Below, piece after piece: positions 28,258 to 38,244 of a stretch of 64,000 nt of DNA (its first letter is position 1; every line of letters begins with the position of its first letter). The notes below the pieces were generated by a model, which was not told the DNA's origin, did not search any database, and saw only the letters and a list, made by a program, of their open reading frames with translations. Source of the DNA: Candidatus Kapaibacterium sp. (GTDB lineage Bacteria > Bacteroidota > Ignavibacteria > Kapaibacteriales > JAEUSM01); NCBI GenBank assembly GCA_016788785.1, contig JAEUSM010000007.1, positions 1 through 64,000 of the forward strand. Reading direction: 5' to 3'. Both the position numbers and the translations under genes were made by a program.

Positions 28258-29280
28258 TTATGCTTGTTTTGGAGTTTCACGTAAAATTTTCTCTACGTCC
28301 ATACCAAAAGTAAGATTCATAATTTTTACAACATCAGAGATTTCAGAAAGAGATTTTCTTCCAAAATTTCTAAATTTCAACAAATCCGGTTCTTGTAATT
28401 TTACCAGCTCAGCAAGAATTTTAATATTTGCCGCTTTTAAACAATTGTTTGCACGAACTGAGAGTTCTAATTCATCAACAGGAGTTAAAAGTAAGCGACG
28501 TAGTTTAGCTCTTTCAGCCTCTTTAATTTCGTCTTCGCCATTAGATTTAACAGGCTTTTCTGCAGGAACTCTATGACGAACAACATCTACAGAAATAAAC
28601 ATTTCGATATGATCTAGCAAAATATTTGCAGCTAATTGAACTGCATCTTTTGCTGAGATAGATCCATCAGTTGTTACATCCAAGCTCAAACGATCATAAT
28701 CTGTTTTTTGTCCAACCCTTTGAGGTTCGACATTATAGATAACATTTTTAATTGGAGTATAAATTGCGTCAATTGGAATCATCCCTATAGGAAGTTCACC
28801 TAATTGATGATCTTCTGAAGAAACATATCCACGACCTTGTCCAATTCGTAATTCTACTTCAAATTCAGCATCATCTGCAAGTGTCGCAATGAAATGAGAT
28901 GGAGAAAGAACTTCAATCTCAGGACAAGCATCTTGAATATCTTGAGCAGTCCAATTTTTTGGACCTTTTAATGTAAAGCTGATGCTTGTAGTTTCTGGGT
29001 TTAATAAACGAAAACGAACACCTTTAAGATTTAGGATGATTTCGCAAACATCTTCTTGCACACCAGGAATCGTTTGAAATTCATGTAAAACGCCACTAAT
29101 TTTAACAGCGACAAAAGCACAACCAGGAACAGAGGAAAGAATAACTCTACGTAGAGCATTTCCTAATGTTACTCCATACCCTTCTTCCAAAGGTTGCATG
29201 ATAAATTTTCCATGAGCTAAGGTGTCTGTTTCTTCGATGACTACTCGCTCTGGCATTTGTATTGGAAATTGTTGTTCCAT
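28258..29280 (-). CDS. rpoA: RNA polymerase subunit alpha
   Basis: 340 residues. The N-terminal dimerisation domain shows PLEEGYGVTLGNALRRVILSS and the GYVSSEDH region. The C-terminal DNA/activator-binding domain shows LLTPVDELELSVRANNCLKAANI and LLKFRNFGRKSLSEI. It is preceded directly by rpsK with a 64-nt gap; the usual rpsD between them is missing. Order rpsM-rpsK-rpoA-rplQ otherwise conserved. Confidence 0.98.
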   Translation of the reverse strand: MEQQFPIQMPERVVIEETDTLAHGKFIMQPLEEGYGVTLGNALRRVILSSVPGCAFVAVKISGVLHEFQTIPGVQEDVCEIILNLKGVRFRLLNPETTSISFTLKGPKNWTAQDIQDACPEIEVLSPSHFIATLADDAEFEVELRIGQGRGYVSSEDHQLGELPIGMIPIDAIYTPIKNVIYNVEPQRVGQKTDYDRLSLDVTTDGSISAKDAVQLAANILLDHIEMFISVDVVRHRVPAEKPVKSNGEDEIKEAERAKLRRLLLTPVDELELSVRANNCLKAANIKILAELVKLQEPDLLKFRNFGRKSLSEISDVVKIMNLTFGMDVEKILRETPKQA

Positions 29281-29344
29281 AGGGCTATAGTTTCATTTAA
29301 ATGAATAAAAACTTGTAATTGTACAGTATTAGCAACAAAATTGC

Positions 29345-29731
29345 TTATACTCGACGACGTTTTGGAGGACGGCATCCATTGTGTGGAACTGGTGTTTTGT
29401 CAGTGATATTCATAACTTCCAAACCAACATTCGACAACGAACGAATCGCTGCCTCACGACCAGATCCAGGACCTCGTACAATTACTTCCACCTTACGTAG
29501 ACCCATTTCAAATGCTTCTTTTCCAGCTTTTTCAGCCGAAACTTGAGAAGCATACGGAGTATTTTTCTTTGAACCTCTGAATCCATTTCTTCCGGCACTT
29601 GACCAAGTCAATGTATTTCCATAAGCATCTGTGATTGTTACCATCACATTATTAAAAGTAGCTCTTACGAACACTTTACCATGGACATCGGTTACTATTT
29701 TTCTTTTTACGCGCTTTTTTGCTGCAGCCAT
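29345..29731 (-). CDS. rpsK: 30S ribosomal protein S11
   Basis: 128 residues, normal length. Signatures: [37 protein letters not shown], and the C-terminal [18 protein letters not shown]. It sits on the 30S platform near the mRNA exit. Next in the operon is rpoA, not rpsD. Confidence 0.98.
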   Translation of the reverse strand: MAAAKKRVKRKIVTDVHGKVFVRATFNNVMVTITDAYGNTLTWSSAGRNGFRGSKKNTPYASQVSAEKAGKEAFEMGLRKVEVIVRGPGSGREAAIRSLSNVGLEVMNITDKTPVPHNGCRPPKRRRV

Positions 29732-29803
29732 TGAATTTCCTGTAATCTAAAAATTATGAGTAATAGATTTGTTCGTTTACTTCGATTTCGAAGAAAGAAC
29801 ATC

Positions 29804-30181
29804 TTACTTCTTCGCTGCTTTTTTCTTATTAGCAACGGTTTTGCGGCGACCTTTTCTTGTACGAGAATTTGTTCTAGTACGTTGTCCGCGAGCTGGCAAA
29901 CCTCTACGGTGCCTCAATCCACGATAACATCCGATGTCCATTAGACGCTTGATGTTCATTTGGATTTCTGATCGTAATTGTCCTTCTACTTTATATTCTA
30001 GAACAATTTGACGGATACGAGCAATCTCATCGTCAGTCCAATTCATTACTCTTTTTGAGTGTTCAACATTTGCTTTGTTGAGCACTTCTTCTGCAAGTGT
30101 TGGACCAATGCCAAAGATATAACGTAAACTTATTATACCGCGTTTGTTTTTTGGTAAATCAATACCACCAATACGAGCCAT
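29804..30181 (-). CDS. rpsM: 30S ribosomal protein S13
   Basis: 125 residues. Signatures: [25 protein letters not shown], and the C-terminal basic motif [20 protein letters not shown]. It contacts the ribosome head and the B1 bridges. It starts 12 nt after the rpmJ stop. Confidence 0.98.
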   Translation of the reverse strand: MARIGGIDLPKNKRGIISLRYIFGIGPTLAEEVLNKANVEHSKRVMNWTDDEIARIRQIVLEYKVEGQLRSEIQMNIKRLMDIGCYRGLRHRRGLPARGQRTRTNSRTRKGRRKTVANKKKAAKK

Positions 30182-30193
30182 AGTATTCCTTAA

Positions 30194-30310
30194 TTAACCT
30201 TGACGTTGTTTATAGCGAGGGTTCTTTTTGTTAATAACATAAACCCTTCCTTTACGGCGAACGATTTTATCGTCCGGGTTTCTTTTCTTAATTGATGCTT
30301 TTACTTTCAT
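30194..30310 (-). CDS. rpmJ: 50S ribosomal protein L36, zinc-free form
   Basis: A 38-residue protein starting [19 protein letters not shown] and ending NPRYKQRQG. The four Cys/His zinc ligands of classical L36 (CDKCK ... C ... H) are absent, replaced by Asn, Pro, Asp and Lys. This is the cysteine-free type known in Bacteroidota. It lies between infA and rpsM, its standard place. Confidence 0.93.
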   Translation of the reverse strand: MKVKASIKKRNPDDKIVRRKGRVYVINKKNPRYKQRQG

Positions 30311-30386
30311 ATCTTGCCTTCTTTTTCAGTATATGTTACCAAAGAGAAATTGAGTGTTGTTCTTCTTTTATTAAGAAGAGCGTCGA

Positions 30387-30605
30387 TTATTTATATCTGT
30401 AAACTATGCGTCCTTTTGATAGGTCATACGGTGATAGTTCAACCGTTACCTTATCTCCTTGAAGAATCTTTATAAAGTTCAATCTCATTTTCCCGGAAAT
30501 ATGAGCTAACACTTTATGTTCATTTTCTAATTTCACAATAAATTGTGTATTTGGAAGCGTTTCTTCAATGACACCATCTACTTTAATAAGGTCTTGTTTT
30601 GACAT
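30387..30605 (-). CDS. infA: Translation initiation factor IF-1
   Basis: 72 residues forming one S1/OB fold: [42 protein letters not shown] and a C-terminal [11 protein letters not shown]. It binds the A site of the 30S subunit during initiation. It begins 6 nt after the map stop, in the classical map-infA-rpmJ order. Confidence 0.98.
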   Translation of the reverse strand: MSKQDLIKVDGVIEETLPNTQFIVKLENEHKVLAHISGKMRLNFIKILQGDKVTVELSPYDLSKGRIVYRYK

Positions 30606-30611
30606 CGATCG

Positions 30612-31415
30612 TTAATTCCAGAGTGTTAAAATAATTGGTTTTTCATTATCTACGATAATGGTATGTTCAAAATGCGCCGATGGTTTTTTATCTGCTGTTA
30701 TGATTGTCCACTTATCAGCTGCTGTCAGTACTGAAGCAGTTCCAACATTCACCATTGGTTCTATTGCTATCGTCATACCTTTTACTAATTTTTCATTCGG
30801 AAAATGCTTTCTATAAAGTAAAGCTGGTACAAAGTTAGGAACGGAAGGTTCTTGATGTAAGTTTTTTCCAATTCCATGACCTGTTAATTCGCGAACTACT
30901 GAAAAACCGTTTTGTTCAACATACGTTTGAATGACTCGAGCAATGTCGTATATTTTATTCGATACTTTCGCTTCTGCAACTCCTAATTCAAGAGATTTTT
31001 GCGTAACATCTAAAAGTAGTTGTTTTTCCGCATCTATTGAACCAACTGCAAAAGTATAAGCACTATCTGCATGGTAACCATTTTTGTACACTCCACAATC
31101 GAGTGTTACTATATCTCCTTCAACGAGAACTCTTTCTGATGGAATTCCATGAACAACTTCTTCATTGACTGAGATACACATTGCATGTTGAAATTGATTC
31201 TTACCAACAAAGTACCCTTTGAATGATGGTTTTGCATCATAGGAAGAAATAATTTCTTCCGCTTGCAAAGATAATTCTAAAGTCGTTACTCCTGGTTTTA
31301 CTGATTTTCCAACTTCTTGTAATGTTTTTACAAGAATTATTGCTGACTCTTCAATATACTTCCTGTCATCAGGAGGAAGGAGTAAATGTTGATTTTTAAC
31401 AGAATCTTTGTACAT
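30612..31415 (-). CDS. map: Methionine aminopeptidase, type I
   Basis: 267 residues. It removes the initiator Met from new proteins. The five metal ligands are visible in order: CGVYKNGYHADSAYTF (two Asp), GHGIGKNLHQEPSVPNF (His), then AIEPMVNVG (Glu), and HFEHTIIV (final Glu). The substrate His is in the CISVNEEVVHGIP segment. Located between secY and infA in the spc/alpha junction; adk is absent here, as in several other phyla. Confidence 0.97.
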   Translation of the reverse strand: MYKDSVKNQHLLLPPDDRKYIEESAIILVKTLQEVGKSVKPGVTTLELSLQAEEIISSYDAKPSFKGYFVGKNQFQHAMCISVNEEVVHGIPSERVLVEGDIVTLDCGVYKNGYHADSAYTFAVGSIDAEKQLLLDVTQKSLELGVAEAKVSNKIYDIARVIQTYVEQNGFSVVRELTGHGIGKNLHQEPSVPNFVPALLYRKHFPNEKLVKGMTIAIEPMVNVGTASVLTAADKWTIITADKKPSAHFEHTIIVDNEKPIILTLWN

Positions 31416-31426
31416 ACAATCTTAAA

Positions 31427-32791
31427 TTAGAATCCACCGCCTGATGGAGTGCCTGCACCTACTCTACCACGAATCTTACCAGACTTCATAAATCCATCAT
31501 AATGACGCATCAATAAATACGATTCGATTTGTTGTAAAGTATCTAAAGCAACACCAACCATAATAAGCAAACTAGTTCCACCAAAGAAGGAAGCAAATTG
31601 CATTGGTACACCCAATACATTGCTTACGAAGGTTGGAAGAATTGCTACAATTGCTAAGAAAATAGCACCTGGCAAGGTAATTCTTGTTAATATACTGTCT
31701 AAATAATCTGCTGTTGGAGCTCCTGGTCTTACACCTGGGATGAATCCACCTTGTTTTTTAATATTTTCTGCAACATCTTTTGGATTAAATGCAAATGCTG
31801 TGTAAAAATAAGCAAAGAATACAATCATTAAACTGTATAATATAGCATACACAACTGAAGATGGAGATAACCAACGAGATACGGTAATCGCTGCAGATGA
31901 GTCAGGGAAGAAACTTAAAATTGTTCCAGGAATAAATACAATTGCTTGTGCAAAAATGATCGGCATAACACCAGCTGTATTAACTCGTAAAGGAATGTAT
32001 TGAGTAGTTCCACCATATACTTTTCTATTAACAACACGTTTAGCATATTGAACAGGAATTCTCCTTGCACCTTGCGTTACCAAAACCACTAAGGCAATGA
32101 TACCGACAAGCAAAACAAGCATAATTAAGTCCAAAATCCATAAACGGGAACCAACCATAATCAATTGAATCTCTTGTTGGATTGCAGCCGGTAGTTGAGC
32201 TATAATACCGATAAAGATAATGAGAGAAATCCCATTACCAATACCACGATCTGTAATTTGTTCACCAAGCCACATTAAAAAAACTGTCCCAGCAGTCATC
32301 ATAAAAATAGCTGTTACCGTAAACATAAATCCTGCATCAGCAACAACTGGCAATCCACCCGGACCTTGTGTACTAGCAATTTTAATACTTACACCCCAAG
32401 ATTGGAGAGCAGCTAAAAATACCGTACCAACCCTTGTGAATTGATTTAATTTACGACGACCTTCTTCACCTTCTTTTTGCAATTTGGCAAGTTCAGGAAC
32501 TACTGCACCTGCCAATTGTAAAATAATTGAAGCTGAGATATATGGCATAATACCCAACGCAAAAATAGCTGCATTTGAGAACGCACCCCCTACAAAAAGG
32601 TCATACAGTCCAAAAAGAGTATTCGAATCTGTTGATGCAGAAGCAGCATTTAACGCTACAACATTTACACCAGGAATTGTAATGTATGCCCCAACTCGGA
32701 CAATAATTAAAATTCCGATTGTGAAGAGAATTCTCGTACGCAGTTCTTCAATTTTGAAGATATTCTGCAATGTTTCTATTACATTAGCCAT
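31427..32791 (-). CDS. secY: Preprotein translocase subunit SecY
   Basis: 454 residues with ten hydrophobic helices; the channel core of the Sec translocon. Conserved pieces include ITIPGVN, the GIMPYISASIILQL helix 2 segment, QITDRGIGNGISLIIF, the cytosolic GGTTQYIPLRVNTAGVMPIIFAQ (written here in two parts), and the IPGVRPGAPTADYL loop. Its start overlaps the rplO stop by 8 nt, which couples their translation. The C-terminus is Gly-rich. Confidence 0.97.
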   Translation of the reverse strand: MANVIETLQNIFKIEELRTRILFTIGILIIVRVGAYITIPGVNVVALNAASASTDSNTLFGLYDLFVGGAFSNAAIFALGIMPYISASIILQLAGAVVPELAKLQKEGEEGRRKLNQFTRVGTVFLAALQSWGVSIKIASTQGPGGLPVVADAGFMFTVTAIFMMTAGTVFLMWLGEQITDRGIGNGISLIIFIGIIAQLPAAIQQEIQLIMVGSRLWILDLIMLVLLVGIIALVVLVTQGARRIPVQYAKRVVNRKVYGGTTQYIPLRVNTAGVMPIIFAQAIVFIPGTILSFFPDSSAAITVSRWLSPSSVVYAILYSLMIVFFAYFYTAFAFNPKDVAENIKKQGGFIPGVRPGAPTADYLDSILTRITLPGAIFLAIVAILPTFVSNVLGVPMQFASFFGGTSLLIMVGVALDTLQQIESYLLMRHYDGFMKSGKIRGRVGAGTPSGGGF

Positions 32792-33242
32792 TGGTTACTA
32801 CAGAGCCTCCAGCATTTTCAATCTTTGATTTTGCACTTTCAGAAAATGCGTCGACAGTAACAGTAAGGGCAGTTGTTAACGTGCCATTACCTAATACTTT
32901 CACTGGAAGGTTACGTTTAACTGCTCCAACTGAACGTAGAATCTCAGCAGTAACAACTCCTTGAGTAAATGCTTGAGCATCTGCAAGTTTTTGCAAAAGT
33001 TCTACATTAACAACTTCATATTCTACTCGGAACAGATTTGTAAATCCATTTTTCGGTACACGACGAGAAAGAGGCATTTGACCACCCTCAAACCCACGTG
33101 TTTGATTGTATCCAGTACGAGATTGGTGACCTTTGTGACCACGTGTTGATGTTCCACCACGTCCAGAACCAGCGCCACGACCTATACGCTTTTTCTTCTG
33201 GATAGAACCTTCTGCATACTGTAAATTACCAATGTGTTTCAT
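32784..33242 (-). CDS. rplO: 50S ribosomal protein L15
   Basis: 152 residues. The N-terminal Gly/Arg extension (KKRIGRGAGSGRGGTSTRGHKG) reaches into 23S rRNA. The globular part has KNGFTNLFRVEYEVVNVE and KSKIENAGGSV near the end. The 3' end overlaps secY by 8 nt. Confidence 0.97.
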   Translation of the reverse strand: MKHIGNLQYAEGSIQKKKRIGRGAGSGRGGTSTRGHKGHQSRTGYNQTRGFEGGQMPLSRRVPKNGFTNLFRVEYEVVNVELLQKLADAQAFTQGVVTAEILRSVGAVKRNLPVKVLGNGTLTTALTVTVDAFSESAKSKIENAGGSVVTNG

Positions 33243-33260
33243 AATTATCTTTAACCTTTA

Positions 33261-33446
33261 TTATGCAGTGAGTTCTTCAACATGAACAAGATGACGAACA
33301 ACATTGATCATGCCACGAATTTGAGCATTATCTGGTTGAATAACAATGTTATTCGGATGCCCAAGACCTAAAGCTTTAATAGTAAGCTTCTGTTTTTCTT
33401 GAGTTTTGATGATACTCTTTATTTGAGTAATTTTTAACTGAGACAT
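33261..33446 (-). CDS. rpmD: 50S ribosomal protein L30
   Basis: 61 residues of the short bacterial L30 type: LKITQIKSIIKTQEKQKLTIKALGL, then DNAQIRGMINVVRHLVHVEEL. Standard place between rpsE and rplO; the gap to rpsE is 77 nt, one of the longer ones in the operon. Confidence 0.95.
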   Translation of the reverse strand: MSQLKITQIKSIIKTQEKQKLTIKALGLGHPNNIVIQPDNAQIRGMINVVRHLVHVEELTA

Positions 33447-33523
33447 ACGTTGATCCGTATTTTTTTCGTTTAAATTTAGTTAGGGGTTCATTTGTAAAAA
33501 ACAAATGAAAGTAAGTTTTAGTA

Positions 33524-34027
33524 TTAACCGTGTAATACTTTTGCAACGGGAACACCACGACGAGCTGCAACCATTGAAGCATCTTCTAATTGACGAAGTG
33601 CTTCTACTGTAGCTTTAACAGTATTGTGTGGATTAGATGATCCCATTGATTTTGTCAAGACATCATGAACACCAGCTAATTCCAATACCGCACGAACACC
33701 GCCAGATGCAATTACTCCTGTACCAGCAGATGCTGGACGAAGAAGTACCTTTGCTGCACCAAATTTACCTAAAACTTCATGTGGAATAGTTGTATTAGAA
33801 AGAGTAACCTTTGTAAGATTTTTCTTAGCTGATTCTGTAGCTTTATTAACAGCATCAACAACTTCAGAGGCTTTTCCTAAACCATATCCAACATAACCTT
33901 GGCCATTTCCAACAACAACAATTGCTGAGAAATTAAATCTACGTCCACCTTTTACAACTTTCGCAGTACGACCAATATAAACTAATTTATCTTTAAGTTC
34001 TAAATCAGAAACTTTTACTTTTGCCAC
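33524..34027 (-). CDS. rpsE: 30S ribosomal protein S5
   Basis: 167 residues starting with GTG (MAKVKVSDL). Signatures: [21 protein letters not shown], the [17 protein letters not shown] nucleic-acid loop, and [19 protein letters not shown]. It lies near the mRNA entry and contributes to decoding accuracy. Confidence 0.97.
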   Translation of the reverse strand: MAKVKVSDLELKDKLVYIGRTAKVVKGGRRFNFSAIVVVGNGQGYVGYGLGKASEVVDAVNKATESAKKNLTKVTLSNTTIPHEVLGKFGAAKVLLRPASAGTGVIASGGVRAVLELAGVHDVLTKSMGSSNPHNTVKATVEALRQLEDASMVAARRGVPVAKVLHG

Positions 34028-34058
34028 AAGTGCACTCCAATGTTACTTTTGTTGTTTC

Positions 34059-34436
34059 TTAAAACTCGAGACCAGCATTTCTTGCTGAATCTGCAAGTGC
34101 TTTAACGCGACCGTGGTATAAAAACCCATTACGATCAAAAGCGACTTTTTGAATATTTTTTGCCACAGCGCGCTCGGCAAGTAACGTACCCACTAGAACG
34201 CTAATTTCAGTTTTCGTCTTTTTTCCAGACGCTACAACATCTTTAATTTGCTTTTCAAGTGATGATGCAGATACTAATGTTTGCATTGCAACATCATCAA
34301 TTATTTGAGCAGAGATATTTGTCAAACTTCTTGTAACGGTCAAGCGATATCGCTCAGGACTTCCAGAAATTTTTTTCCGGATATGTTTTTTTCGACGCTC
34401 ATAACGAGTCGATTTTAATTTAATAGCTGTATTCAT
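34059..34436 (-). CDS. rplR: 50S ribosomal protein L18
   Basis: 125 residues: [25 protein letters not shown] (shown in part), [13 protein letters not shown], then [23 protein letters not shown] and [13 protein letters not shown]. It binds 5S rRNA with L5. Standard order rplF-rplR-rpsE. Confidence 0.97.
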   Translation of the reverse strand: MNTAIKLKSTRYERRKKHIRKKISGSPERYRLTVTRSLTNISAQIIDDVAMQTLVSASSLEKQIKDVVASGKKTKTEISVLVGTLLAERAVAKNIQKVAFDRNGFLYHGRVKALADSARNAGLEF

Positions 34437-34468
34437 TACTGTAATTGCATTAACTGTTAAAAGATACC

Positions 34469-35008
34469 TTATTTTTTCGAAGATTTTCCTGCTTTTCTAC
34501 GAATTACTTCACCTTCATAACGAATACCTTTGCCTTTGTACGGCTCAGGTGGACGAAGATCACGAATAATAGCAGATACTTCACCAACAAGTTGTTTATT
34601 AATACCTTTGACAGAAAACGATGTCGGAGTAAAGACAGCGAATTCAATACCATCAGGTGGTATAAAAAGTACTGGATGGGAAAATCCTAATGTTAACAAA
34701 AGGCGTTTACCTTTTAATTCAACCCGGAATCCCACACCTTCGATCCCTAATTTTTTTTCAAAGCCTTCTGAAACACCAGTTATAGCAGAATTAGTTAATG
34801 CTCTGGTAAGTCCATGTAAAGCTCTTACTTTTTTGTCATCACTTGTACGAGAAAAGGATAATACACCATTTTCTAAAGTATAGCTGATGGATTCAGGGAT
34901 TTGAACTTTCAGTTGTCCTTTAGGACCAACAGATGTAAGTTCATTATTTTGTATTGTTACCGAAACTGACTTCGGAATTTCAATGATTTTTTTTCCAATT
35001 CTGGACAT
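34469..35008 (-). CDS. rplF: 50S ribosomal protein L6
   Basis: 179 residues, two L6 repeats. Signatures: [42 protein letters not shown] (in parts) and the C-terminal [23 protein letters not shown]. It lies near the sarcin-ricin loop. Confidence 0.97.
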   Translation of the reverse strand: MSRIGKKIIEIPKSVSVTIQNNELTSVGPKGQLKVQIPESISYTLENGVLSFSRTSDDKKVRALHGLTRALTNSAITGVSEGFEKKLGIEGVGFRVELKGKRLLLTLGFSHPVLFIPPDGIEFAVFTPTSFSVKGINKQLVGEVSAIIRDLRPPEPYKGKGIRYEGEVIRRKAGKSSKK

Positions 35009-35029
35009 GTACTACTCCCGTATGGCTTG

Positions 35030-35425
35030 TTACCAAATTGTGCAAATAATTTCACCACCGACATTTAACGATCGAGCAGCCTTATCGGTTACAACACCTT
35101 TCGATGTTGAAACAATGGCAATGCCTAATCCATTACGAACTCTCGGTATTTCAGCAGCTGGCGTATACACTCTACGACCTGGCTTGCTGATACGAGTTAG
35201 TTCTTTAATAGAAGGTTGACCATTGCTATACCGCAATTGAACGCGTATAATACCTTGTTGGTTATCACCATCAAGTTTCTCGAACTCTTTTATGTATCCT
35301 TGATCTTTTAAGATAGAGGCAATTGCCATCTTCATTTTCGATGCTGGGACATCAATCGTACGGTGTTTTGCAGCTAGTCCGTTACGAATTCTAGTTAAAA
35401 AATCTGCAATAGTGTCTACTGGCAT
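35030..35425 (-). CDS. rpsH: 30S ribosomal protein S8
   Basis: 131 residues: DTIADFLTRIRNGLAAKHRT, ILKDQGYIKEFE, then RISKPGRRVYTPAAEIPRV and STSKGVVTDKAARSLNVGGE. It binds the central domain of 16S rRNA and in other bacteria represses the spc operon. Confidence 0.97.
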   Translation of the reverse strand: MPVDTIADFLTRIRNGLAAKHRTIDVPASKMKMAIASILKDQGYIKEFEKLDGDNQQGIIRVQLRYSNGQPSIKELTRISKPGRRVYTPAAEIPRVRNGLGIAIVSTSKGVVTDKAARSLNVGGEIICTIW

Positions 35426-35449
35426 AATTGTAATGCTTTATTCTTTAAA

Positions 35450-35719
35450 TTACCAACTTGACTTACGAATACCAGGGATTTTACCTTCGAGAGCCAATTG
35501 ACGAAACATGTTTCGACATAGTGCAAACTTACGATATACCCCTCTTCCTCTACCAGTAAGAGAGCATCTGCTTCTTACTCTGGTTGGAGCGCTGTTACGC
35601 GGAAGCTTTTGTAAGCCCTCAAAATCGCCTAAACTTTTTAGTTCAGCTCTTTTTGCCGCAAATTTTTCTACTAATCTTTTACGCTTTTCGTTACGCGCAA
35701 TAATACTTTTCTTCGCCAT
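35450..35719 (-). CDS. rpsN: 30S ribosomal protein S14, long zinc-free form
   Basis: 89 residues of the long type: [40 protein letters not shown] and [18 protein letters not shown]. The paired CxxC zinc motifs of the short S14 are absent. The zinc-free state matches the L36 type in this operon. Confidence 0.97.
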   Translation of the reverse strand: MAKKSIIARNEKRKRLVEKFAAKRAELKSLGDFEGLQKLPRNSAPTRVRSRCSLTGRGRGVYRKFALCRNMFRQLALEGKIPGIRKSSW

Positions 35720-35731
35720 AAATATGCTTTC

Positions 35732-36361
35732 TTAATCTCTTTTACGGAATGGAAAACCAAACTCTGTGAGTAATGCGTGTGCTTCTTCATCTGTTCTAGC
35801 CGAAGTTACAAAGTTGATGTCCATACCATTGATACGAGCTACTTTGTCTACATCAATTTCTAAAAAGATAATCTGCTCTTTAATACCTACATTGTAATTT
35901 CCACGTCCGTCGAAACTTTTGTCAGAGAAACCTCTGAAGTCACGAATACGAGGAGAAGTTACATTAATAAATCGATCGAGAAATTCATACATTCTCGCAC
36001 GACGAAGTGTTACAAAACATCCTAATGGTTGCCCAGCTCGGAGTTTGAAATTTGCTATAGATTTTTTTGCTCTTGTTACATACGGGCGTTGACCAGATAT
36101 TAACTCAAGCTCATTTATAGCTGACTGAAGATGTTTTGAATCGCTTACAGCTAAACCAACACCAACATTGATTGTGATTTTGTTCAATTTGGGAACTTGC
36201 ATCACTGAACTATAATTGAATTTCTTCATCATAGCAGGAACAACTGTCTCTTTGTAAAAACCGTGCAGACGAGCTTCTAAACCCTCTGTGGTAGAAGTTG
36301 GAGCAGCTTCTCTTTTTCCTTCGAACTTAAAATCAAGTTTTTTAATTACTTGTTTCGCCAT
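35732..36361 (-). CDS. rplE: 50S ribosomal protein L5, N-terminally extended
   Basis: 209 residues, against ~179 for typical L5. The conserved part starts near residue 30 ([18 protein letters not shown]) and shows [32 protein letters not shown] and the final [12 protein letters not shown]. The first ~28 residues ([20 protein letters not shown]...) are an extra basic extension. L5 binds 5S rRNA. Confidence 0.96.
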   Translation of the reverse strand: MAKQVIKKLDFKFEGKREAAPTSTTEGLEARLHGFYKETVVPAMMKKFNYSSVMQVPKLNKITINVGVGLAVSDSKHLQSAINELELISGQRPYVTRAKKSIANFKLRAGQPLGCFVTLRRARMYEFLDRFINVTSPRIRDFRGFSDKSFDGRGNYNVGIKEQIIFLEIDVDKVARINGMDINFVTSARTDEEAHALLTEFGFPFRKRD

Positions 36362-36402
36362 AATTGTCAGAACTCATTGTAAAATTAACGATTTGCCGGA
36401 GA

Positions 36403-36735
36403 TTATGACTGTTTAACAGGAGCACCATTTGATTTGGCAACCCTTGTTTTGATAGTCTCATCATTTTTTGTTTCGATGTTGATTCCTACTCTTGTAGGTT
36501 TTCCATCAGAATCAACTAATTGAACATTTGAATAATGAATTGGCATTGCTTTGCTCACTATTCCGCCTTGTTGATTTGCTTGAGTTGGACGAGAGTGTTT
36601 TTTTCTCACATTTACCTCATCAACAAGAATTCTCATTTTTTCTGGATAGACATCAAGGACTCTTCCCGTTTTACCTTTATCATTTCCGGCTATAACTTGA
36701 ACGAGATCACCTTTTTTTATACTAAGTTTTTTCAT
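36403..36735 (-). CDS. rplX: 50S ribosomal protein L24
   Basis: 110 residues with a KOW motif: KKGDLVQVIAGNDKGKTGRVL, then VNVRKKHSRPTQANQQGGIV. An early assembly protein near the tunnel exit. Located between rplN and rplE as usual. Confidence 0.97.
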   Translation of the reverse strand: MKKLSIKKGDLVQVIAGNDKGKTGRVLDVYPEKMRILVDEVNVRKKHSRPTQANQQGGIVSKAMPIHYSNVQLVDSDGKPTRVGINIETKNDETIKTRVAKSNGAPVKQS

Positions 36736-36755
36736 GGTACTTTTAGTCCTATTTC

Positions 36756-37124
36756 TTATAATACTTCTGGTGCTAACGATACAATTTTCATGTAACTTTT
36801 TTCACGAAGTTCACGAGCTACAGGTCCGAAGATACGTGTACCACGAGGATCTCCTTGATTGTTCAACACGACAGCTGCATTTTCATCAAAACGAATAAAT
36901 GAACCATCGCGACGTTGAATTTCTTTTTTGGTGCGAACAATTACTGCTTTGACTACGTCACCTTTTTTTACAGCACCATTTGGCATTGCTGCCTTAACAG
37001 CAGCAACAACGACATCACCGACACCTGCATAGCGTTTTCCATGTCCACCAAGGACACGGATACAACGTATTCTTTTGGCTCCAGAGTTGTCTGCTACTAC
37101 GAGATTTGTTTCTTCTTGTATCAT
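36756..37124 (-). CDS. rplN: 50S ribosomal protein L14
   Basis: 122 residues: [44 protein letters not shown] (in parts), [20 protein letters not shown] and [20 protein letters not shown]. It forms part of an intersubunit bridge. Confidence 0.98.
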   Translation of the reverse strand: MIQEETNLVVADNSGAKRIRCIRVLGGHGKRYAGVGDVVVAAVKAAMPNGAVKKGDVVKAVIVRTKKEIQRRDGSFIRFDENAAVVLNNQGDPRGTRIFGPVARELREKSYMKIVSLAPEVL

Positions 37125-37184
37125 TGTTTAAACTTCCTTTTTCAGTGAGGATTTTCATGGTAGGGAATTCATACCATGAGTTCC

Positions 37185-37481
37185 TTACTTTGCTTTTTGA
37201 AGAATTTCTACCAGTGTCCACCGTTTGTGGGCACTTAACGGTCTTGATTCCATAACACGAACCGTATCGCCGATTGAAGCCTGTTGCAATTCATCGTGTG
37301 CCATTACTTTTTTCGTCTGTTTAAAGTACTTTTTGTAGAGCGGATGAACAACTTGTCTTTCAATTGCAACGACAATGGTTTTTGTCATTTTATTCGACAC
37401 AACCTTACCTACACGGATTTTTTTCCCATGCGTTGGATCATGTGGTTGTGCTGTTGTTTCATTTGTTTTTAAATCTTCCAT
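37185..37481 (-). CDS. rpsQ: 30S ribosomal protein S17
   Basis: 98 residues. The OB-fold shows [40 protein letters not shown] and [21 protein letters not shown]. The first ~18 residues ([19 protein letters not shown]) are a short unconserved extension. Confidence 0.97.
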   Translation of the reverse strand: MEDLKTNETTAQPHDPTHGKKIRVGKVVSNKMTKTIVVAIERQVVHPLYKKYFKQTKKVMAHDELQQASIGDTVRVMESRPLSAHKRWTLVEILQKAK

Positions 37482-37535
37482 TGGTGTTATCCATTGATTG
37501 ATAGTTTTACGGAATTATTCCCGTAGGCACTGTTA

Positions 37536-37781
37536 TTAATTCGCTGAGCGTTCTTTTCGTTTTTTTCTAGTTAAACGACGTACTGGAGTTTGCTCTTCTG
37601 AAAGAATGGTCTCAATACGTGCGATATCTTTGCGAAGTGTTTTAAGATACGATGTATCTTGCAACTGACTTAACGCATGTTGAAAACGATTTTTAGCGAG
37701 CGTTTCACGGCTTTCTTCCAACGAACGAACTAATTCATCTTTGGATAATTCTCGCAAGTCCGATGCTTTACGTGGTTTCAT
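37536..37781 (-). CDS. rpmC: 50S ribosomal protein L29
   Basis: 81 residues: KASDLRELSKDELVRSLEESRETL (in part) and YLKTLRKDIARIETIL, forming the two-helix hairpin of L29, plus a basic tail TRKKRKERSAN. Begins 7 nt after the rplP stop. Confidence 0.96.
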   Translation of the reverse strand: MKPRKASDLRELSKDELVRSLEESRETLAKNRFQHALSQLQDTSYLKTLRKDIARIETILSEEQTPVRRLTRKKRKERSAN

Positions 37782-37788
37782 ACGTTTA

Positions 37789-38208
37789 TTATCCTTCTAG
37801 ATCAATCCGAGAAACAAATTTTGTTTTTATTGGCAGTTTATGAGATGCTAAACGCATTGCTTCAACTGCTCTTTCTTTTGTAACACCATCGATTTCAAAA
37901 AGAACTCGACCAGGTCTTACTACTGCTACCCAAAATTCTGGATTTCCTTTTCCAGAACCCATACGAGTCTCAGCGGGTTTTTTAGTGACAGATTTATCTG
38001 GAAAAATACGAATCCAGACCTTACCATCACGACGGAGATATCTATTGATTGCAATACGTGCAGATTCAATTTGGCGGTTAGTAATCCAAGCTGGTTCCAT
38101 TGCTTTCAAACCGAAAGACCCGAAAGAAACTTGAGCTCCACGTTGCGCCATACCTTTTCTTCTACCACGTTGCGTTTTGCGATATCGAATTCGTTTTGGA
38201 CTAAGCAT
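37789..38208 (-). CDS. rplP: 50S ribosomal protein L16
   Basis: 139 residues: [60 protein letters not shown] (in part) and [20 protein letters not shown]. It lies near the A site of the 50S subunit. Confidence 0.98.
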   Translation of the reverse strand: MLSPKRIRYRKTQRGRRKGMAQRGAQVSFGSFGLKAMEPAWITNRQIESARIAINRYLRRDGKVWIRIFPDKSVTKKPAETRMGSGKGNPEFWVAVVRPGRVLFEIDGVTKERAVEAMRLASHKLPIKTKFVSRIDLEG

Positions 38209-38244
38209 AGTTATTATCTATCTAAAGAATGTACGATCAGGATA

